Source: Cardiobacterium sp963553325 (GTDB taxonomy: Bacteria > Pseudomonadota > Gammaproteobacteria > Cardiobacteriales > Cardiobacteriaceae). From it: a stretch of 25,539 bases of DNA. Of the stretch, positions 20,994-25,539 are shown piece by piece. A program made the translations under genes and the position numbers. The stretch's first letter is position 1; each line of letters begins with the position of its first letter. The stretch spans positions 1 to 25,539 of the forward strand of contig CAUVOF010000019.1 of NCBI GenBank assembly GCA_963553325.1, given 5' to 3'. Below the pieces are notes generated by a model, which worked only from the letters and a program-made list of their open reading frames with translations, searched no databases and had not been told where the DNA came from.

Positions 20994-22120
20994 ACAGCCT
21001 TCTCACCCTGCGCAATACCGAACACCCCTTCCGCCTCTTTTTCCCGCTTGCCTGTTTGGGCGCGTGGGTGGCGCTCTTGCCATGGCTGGCGCTCCTGCTC
21101 GCGCCGCAGCACGCCGGCTATTTTCCGCTGCACTGGCACGCTTTCGCCTTTCTCAATCTCTGCGCCGGCGCGGGCTTCGTTGGTTTTCTCATGACGGCGC
21201 TGCCGTCGTGGACGAGCGACCCGGCGCCGCGCAGCATTCACAGTTATCTCTTGCTTGCGCTATGGGGCGGCATTCTCTTTGCGATGCCGTGGCCGGCGCT
21301 TGCCTTGCTAAGCAGCATCCTTTTTTGGCTCTATCTCAGCGGCTACACCGCCTGGCGCGTCATCCGTAACCGCCGCTCGAACCTCAGCAGTTTCGTCATC
21401 ACCATGGGGATGTTGAGCGCGCTCACCATCCGCTACGCCTTCCGCCCGGACGGCGCGACGCTGCATCAAATGGTCGATACGATGCTGATTGGTGTCGCGC
21501 TGGTGAATTTCCGCGTCGGCCGCGTTCTTGGCAATGAGGCGCTGAAAACGGGCGGGCATGATGAGCTGCGCTTTATGCCCAATCCGTATGCGAAAAATAT
21601 CAGCACGCTGATTCTCGGCCTCTATGTGGCGGTCGGTGCGCTGGATGCGGCGGGCAATGTGCAGGGCTGGCTGGCGCTTGCCGTCGCCGCCGCGTTTGCC
21701 GCACGTTTGCAGGATTGGCACAGCCTGATGCTGCTGCGTGCGCATTATGTGCGCGCCAATTACAGCGTCAGCCTCGTTCTTGCCGTTGGTTACGCCGCGA
21801 CCGGCATCGCGCAGCTTTTTGCCCCGGCGCTCTACAGTCCGGCGCGGCATTTGCTCGCCATCGCGGCGATGCTAGCGATGGTGCTGACCATCATGAGTAT
21901 TGCCGGTATTCGCCACAGCGGCCTCAAGCTGAATTTTTACCGCGACACCCGTCTTGCCCTCGTCCTTGTCCTTTGCGGCGGGCTTTCGCGCAGCCTCGGC
22001 GCGCTGTATGCGCCGAGCATGACCACGATTTATTTGATTCCTGCGGTCTGCATCGCGGCGGCGTTTACGCTTTACGCCCTGCGTTATGTTGGCATTTTTC
22101 GCCGCACCGAACCGCACTAA
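20990..22120 (+). CDS. nnrS: NnrS family heme-copper membrane protein
   Basis: 376 residues with ~12 predicted membrane helices. N-terminal HPFRLFFPLACLGAW, then PLHWHAFAFLN and G-F-V-G-F-L-M-T-A-L-P-S-W-T-S (63-77) are the NnrS signature, including histidines thought to hold heme and copper. NnrS relieves nitric-oxide stress in other bacteria (known for Vibrio cholerae and Rhodobacter). Start ATG 20990 shares ATGA with the endonuclease stop, so translation is coupled to it. Base use returns to GC-rich, so it is probably native. It converges on folP with only 3 bases between stops and no terminator. No NnrR/NsrR site can be placed because there is no upstream gap. Confidence 0.9.
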   Translation: MNSLLTLRNTEHPFRLFFPLACLGAWVALLPWLALLLAPQHAGYFPLHWHAFAFLNLCAGAGFVGFLMTALPSWTSDPAPRSIHSYLLLALWGGILFAMPWPALALLSSILFWLYLSGYTAWRVIRNRRSNLSSFVITMGMLSALTIRYAFRPDGATLHQMVDTMLIGVALVNFRVGRVLGNEALKTGGHDELRFMPNPYAKNISTLILGLYVAVGALDAAGNVQGWLALAVAAAFAARLQDWHSLMLLRAHYVRANYSVSLVLAVGYAATGIAQLFAPALYSPARHLLAIAAMLAMVLTIMSIAGIRHSGLKLNFYRDTRLALVLVLCGGLSRSLGALYAPSMTTIYLIPAVCIAAAFTLYALRYVGIFRRTEPH

Positions 22121-22123
22121 TGG

Positions 22124-22948
22124 TCAGCTGCGCAGGGCGGTGGTGATGCGCAAGGCGTCGCGGGTCGCGGCGACGTCGTGCACGCGCACGATGTCCGCGC
22201 CCTGCCAGGCGGCAAGGGCGGCGAGGGTTACGCTGCCGTGCAAACGTTCGCCGACTGGCGCGTCGCCGAGGTAGTGGCCGATGGTGGATTTGCGCGAAAC
22301 GCCGAGCAGTACCGGGTAGCGGTCGTGTTTGAAGCGGCGACAGTCGCGTACCAGCGCCATGTTTTGCGCGGGCGTTTTGCCGAAACCAAAGCCGGGGTCA
22401 AGGATGAGGCGTTCGGCGGTAATGCCCGCTTCCAGGCAAGCGGCGACGCGCGCTTGCAGGTAGGCATCAACTTCGGCGACGACGTCGGCGTAGTCGGTGT
22501 TGTCCTGCATGGTGGCGGGCATGCCGCGCATATGCATCAGGCAGATGGCGACGTGCGGGTAGCGGGCGAGCAGAGCGAGTGCGCCTTCGTCTTCAAGGCC
22601 GTACACGTCGTTGATGAGGTCAACGCCCAGTTCGAGCATCGCCGCCATCACCGCCGTTTTTTTGGTATCAATCGAGATAGGGCGCTGGCCGTCGGCAACC
22701 AGCGCTTGGACGATAGGGGTGAGGCGGGCGATTTCTTCGTCTGCCGGCACTTCGCGCGCGCCGGGGCGGGTCGATTCGGCGCCGATGTCGATGATGTCCG
22801 CGCCCTCGGCAATCATTTGCCGCGCGTGCGCGAGCGCCCGCGCCGGGTCAAGCCAGGCGCCGCCGTCGGAAAATGAATCGGGCGTGCTGTTCAGCACGCC
22901 CATCAGGTTGGTGTGGCTCAAATCGAGCGTGAAGCGACCGCAACGCAT
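22124..22948 (-). CDS. folP: Dihydropteroate synthase
   Basis: Joins p-aminobenzoate to dihydropterin pyrophosphate in folate synthesis. 274 residues. Signatures: LMGVLNSTPDSFSDGG (15-30), DIGAESTRPGA (54-64) and LDPGFGFGKT (~182-191), then GVSRKS. Phe in DSFSDGG and Pro in STRPGA, positions where sulfonamide-resistance changes are known, carry the usual sensitive residues. Its ATG overlaps the ftsH stop by one base (TGATG). The order rlmE-ftsH-folP is the classic gammaproteobacterial one, but glmM, normally next, is replaced by convergent nnrS. Confidence 0.96.
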   Translation of the reverse strand: MRCGRFTLDLSHTNLMGVLNSTPDSFSDGGAWLDPARALAHARQMIAEGADIIDIGAESTRPGAREVPADEEIARLTPIVQALVADGQRPISIDTKKTAVMAAMLELGVDLINDVYGLEDEGALALLARYPHVAICLMHMRGMPATMQDNTDYADVVAEVDAYLQARVAACLEAGITAERLILDPGFGFGKTPAQNMALVRDCRRFKHDRYPVLLGVSRKSTIGHYLGDAPVGERLHGSVTLAALAAWQGADIVRVHDVAATRDALRITTALRS

Positions 22949-24870
22949 CAGTGTTGCTCCGCCGGTTTGTCGTGGCCATCGAGCGAGAAGTCGTCGTGGT
23001 GGCTCTGCGGTTTGTTGTCCGTCGGGCCGTCCCAGTCGGCAGGCTCACGCACCGGGCGGCGCGCCATCAGGTCGTCAATCTGGCCTTCGTCGATGGTTTC
23101 GTATTTGATCAGCGCCTCGGTCATGCTGTGCAGGATGTCCATGTTGTCTTTCAGAATTTGCTCGGCACGCGCATAGTTGCGGTCGATGATGCCGCGGATT
23201 TCGGTGTCGATGTTGTGCGCGGTTTCATCGGAGACGTTTTTGTGCTGGGTGACGGAGCGACCGAGGAAGACTTCGCCTTCTTCTTCGCCGTAGGCAAGCG
23301 GCCCCAGTTTTTCCGAGAGTCCCCAACGGGTAACCATGCTGCGCGCAATCGCGGTGGCGCGTTCGATGTCATTGGAAGCGCCGGTCGAAACCTGGTCTTC
23401 GCCGTAAATCAAGGCTTCAGCGATGCGGCCGCCGTAGAGGGTGGCGATTTGGCTTTCCAAGCGGCGTTTGGAATAGCTGTAGCGATCTTGTTCTGGCAGG
23501 AACATGGTAACGCCGAGGGCGCGGCCGCGCGGGATGATGGTGACTTTGTACACCGGGTCGTGCTCCGGCACGATGCGGCCGACGATGCAATGCCCCGCTT
23601 CGTGGTAGGCAGTCATTTCTTTTTCTTTGTCGCTCATCACCATCGAGCGGCGTTCGGCACCCATCATGATTTTGTCTTTGGCGTCTTCCATGTCTTGCAT
23701 GGTGATTTTCTGCCGGTTGCGCCGCGCGGCAAAAAGCGCCGCTTCGTTGGTGAGGTTGGCGAGATCGGCGCCAGAGAAACCAGGCGTGCCGCGCGCGATG
23801 TCAAACGGCTTAACCGCGTCGTCAAACGGCTTTTTGCGCATATGTACTTTGAGGATTTGCTCGCGGCCTTTGAGGTCGGGCAGCCCGACGACGACTTGGC
23901 GGTCGAAACGGCCGGGGCGCAGCAGTGCGGGGTCGAGGACGTCAGGGCGGTTGGTGGCGGCGATGACGATGACGCCTTCGTTGCCTTCAAAGCCGTCCAT
24001 TTCAACTAGAAGCTGGTTTAGCGTTTGTTCACGTTCGTCGTGTCCGCCGCCGAGTCCGGCGCCACGTTGGCGGCCAACCGCGTCAATTTCGTCGATAAAG
24101 ATGATGCAGGGCGCGTGTTTTTTCGCTTCTTCAAACATGTCGCGCACGCGCGAAGCACCGACACCGACGAACATTTCTACAAAATCAGAGCCGGAAATGG
24201 TGAAGAACGGCACTTTTGCCTCGCCGGCAATGGCGCGTGCCAGCAAGGTTTTCCCGGTGCCGGGCGGGCCGACCATCAAAAGGCCGCGCGGGATTTGCCC
24301 GCCAAGGCGGCTGAATTTGCTTGGGTCGCGCAGGAATTCGACCATTTCCACCACGTCCGCTTTTGCTTCATCGGCACCGGCAACGTCGGCAAAGGTTACT
24401 TTGATTTTGTCTTCCGGAATGAGGCGGGCGCGGCTTTTGCCAAAGGAAAAGGCACCACCCTTGCCACCGCCCTGCAGTTGACGGGTGGTGAACATAAAGA
24501 GGCCAATGAGCAGCAATATCGGCAGTAAATTGAGAAGGATGCGCGTCAAGAAACTTTCTTTTTCCAGCGGTTCGCTGCTGATGTTTACTTTATTGGCGCG
24601 CAGGTCGCCGATGAGGGCGCGGGTATCGGTCGCCTCGGGGTTGTTGGTGGTAAAGCGGGCGCCGCTGCGGTCGATGAAGCTGATGCGCGCGTTTTGCAGG
24701 TCAATCGCCGCGCTTTGCACCTCGCCGTTATCGACACGGTCGAGGAACTGTGAATAGCTGACCTCGCGCGAGCTGCCGGACGAGGTGAATTTGCCCATTT
24801 CGCCGACGAGCAGCAGGAATAGCAAGATCAAACCGCCCCAAATTAGTAATGATTTTTTTATGTCGTTCAA
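22948..24870 (-). CDS. ftsH: ATP-dependent zinc metalloprotease FtsH
   Basis: Inner-membrane AAA+ protease that degrades LpxC, sigma32 and misassembled membrane proteins in E. coli. 640 residues. Two membrane helices (~7-23 and ~108-127) flank a periplasmic domain. AAA domain: Walker A GPPGTGKT (201-208), pore loop FVG (234-236), Walker B IIFIDEID (256-263), SRH ATNRPDVLDPALLRPGRFDR (305-324). Zinc site HEAGH (423-427). The start is TTG at 24870: MNDIKKSLLIW lines up with E. coli MSDMAKNLILW, and GAGGAT sits 8-9 bases before. It lies 20 bases after rlmE and overlaps folP. The His/Asp-rich C-terminus is variable. Confidence 0.97.
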   Translation of the reverse strand: MNDIKKSLLIWGGLILLFLLLVGEMGKFTSSGSSREVSYSQFLDRVDNGEVQSAAIDLQNARISFIDRSGARFTTNNPEATDTRALIGDLRANKVNISSEPLEKESFLTRILLNLLPILLLIGLFMFTTRQLQGGGKGGAFSFGKSRARLIPEDKIKVTFADVAGADEAKADVVEMVEFLRDPSKFSRLGGQIPRGLLMVGPPGTGKTLLARAIAGEAKVPFFTISGSDFVEMFVGVGASRVRDMFEEAKKHAPCIIFIDEIDAVGRQRGAGLGGGHDEREQTLNQLLVEMDGFEGNEGVIVIAATNRPDVLDPALLRPGRFDRQVVVGLPDLKGREQILKVHMRKKPFDDAVKPFDIARGTPGFSGADLANLTNEAALFAARRNRQKITMQDMEDAKDKIMMGAERRSMVMSDKEKEMTAYHEAGHCIVGRIVPEHDPVYKVTIIPRGRALGVTMFLPEQDRYSYSKRRLESQIATLYGGRIAEALIYGEDQVSTGASNDIERATAIARSMVTRWGLSEKLGPLAYGEEEGEVFLGRSVTQHKNVSDETAHNIDTEIRGIIDRNYARAEQILKDNMDILHSMTEALIKYETIDEGQIDDLMARRPVREPADWDGPTDNKPQSHHDDFSLDGHDKPAEQH

Positions 24871-24890
24871 GAGTTTATCCTCACCTTCAT

Positions 24891-25523
24891 TTAATCGTGA
24901 TGCCTGCGACCAAACCCGCGTGCCAGCAGGTAGGTTTCTTGACTGCGCGCGCGCGAGGCTTCCGGTTTGCGCGTCTGCACGGTCAAAAATTGGCTTTTCA
25001 AAGAGCGCAGTAGTGTATCAAAACCGGGCCCGTGGAAAATTTTTGTTAAGAAATCTCCACCCGGTGCGAGGCGGCTCTGCGCGAAATCTAGCGCCAGCTC
25101 GACCAAATACATGCTTTTTGCCTGATCGACGCTGCGCACGCCGCTAGTATTGGGGGCCATGTCGGAAATCACAAGGTTGACGGCGCTATCGCCAAGCTCC
25201 GCATAGAGTGCGTCCAGCACTTCCTGTTCACGAAAATCGCCCTGAATGAAGGTGACATCTGCCAGCGCGTCCATTGGCAAAATATCCAGCGCAATCATCC
25301 GCCCACGACCGTTGAGGCATTGCGCCACATACTGCGACCAGCCGCCCGGCGCTGCACCAAGCTCCACCACCACCATGCCGGGGCGAATCAGGCGGTCTTT
25401 TTCCTGAATTTCCATCAATTTATAAACGGCGCGTGAGCGATAACCTTCCTGCTGTGCCCGTTGTACATAGATGTCGTTAAAGTGTTCTTTCAGCCAGCGC
25501 TGACTTGTTTTGCTGCGTGCCAT
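24891..25523 (-). CDS. rlmE: 23S rRNA 2'-O-ribose U2552 methyltransferase RlmE (FtsJ)
   Basis: 210 residues (E. coli 209). Methylates U2552 in the A-loop of the 50S subunit. SAM motif V-E-L-G-A-A-P-G-G-W (53-62). The catalytic tetrad K35, D121, K161, E196 has the same spacing as E. coli K38, D124, K164, E199. ATG 25523 has GGTAAG ~4 bases upstream. First gene of the rlmE-ftsH-folP run; its promoter lies mostly beyond the window end (25524-25539). Confidence 0.96.
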   Translation of the reverse strand: MARSKTSQRWLKEHFNDIYVQRAQQEGYRSRAVYKLMEIQEKDRLIRPGMVVVELGAAPGGWSQYVAQCLNGRGRMIALDILPMDALADVTFIQGDFREQEVLDALYAELGDSAVNLVISDMAPNTSGVRSVDQAKSMYLVELALDFAQSRLAPGGDFLTKIFHGPGFDTLLRSLKSQFLTVQTRKPEASRARSQETYLLARGFGRRHHD

Positions 25524-25539
25524 TGTCTTACCATACGCG

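Overview
The window reads as ordinary chromosome of a moderately GC-rich gammaproteobacterium with a fermentative or facultative lifestyle. The evidence is the gene order rlmE-ftsH-folP, a 6S RNA with the enterobacterial-type fold, pyruvate formate-lyase, RlmJ, RimO, and the divergent rpiA/ilvA pair. Gene content and style remind me of the Cardiobacteriaceae (Cardiobacterium), but that placement is an impression from memory and untested. No rRNA, tRNA, CRISPR array, integrase or transposase gene is visible.

Layout. 1-1.2 kb: a MacA-type efflux adaptor (minus). 1.3-1.9 kb: a non-coding block holding a 6S RNA gene (minus) with its own sigma70 promoter and two terminators, bracketed by two inverted copies of a ~106-bp Correia-like miniature element. 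2-4.4 kb: a RarD/EamA permease (plus), then on minus a 41-codon zinc-independent ribosomal protein L36 and rimO. 4.5-5.7 kb: a solitary cytochrome P450 (plus). 5.9-8.2 kb: pflB (minus). 8.4-11.6 kb: a minus-strand run rpiA, rlmJ, a PlsC-like acyltransferase and a CdsA-like cytidylyltransferase, the last two overlapping by 4 bases. 11.6-15.1 kb: ilvA, a PCu(A)C copper chaperone with a His-rich tail and a membrane-anchored propeller-like protein (plus). 15.1-16.1 kb: trpS (minus). 16.3-17.6 kb: a small HIRAN protein overlapping a citC-like ligase (plus). 17.8-22.1 kb: an ABC ATPase, a complete DpnII-type GATC restriction-modification cassette (two methyltransferases and endonuclease) and nnrS, all on plus with 14-base or overlapping junctions. 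22.1-25.5 kb: rlmE, ftsH and folP on minus.

Three families of short intergenic repeats recur: a ~106-bp MITE-like element (3 copies) whose ends and core resemble Neisseria Correia elements; a 35-bp palindrome with TACATACA-type arms (3 copies); and CCCTCCCC/GGGGAGGG hairpins (two copies plus a related trpS terminator). One MITE copy supplies the stop codon of the citC-like gene.

The most notable items are the Correia-like elements around ssrS and at the citC end, and the seamless, AT-richer DpnII cassette that leaves nnrS translationally coupled to a restriction endonuclease. I see no clear wholly new multi-gene system; the unusual things are arrangement and small elements.
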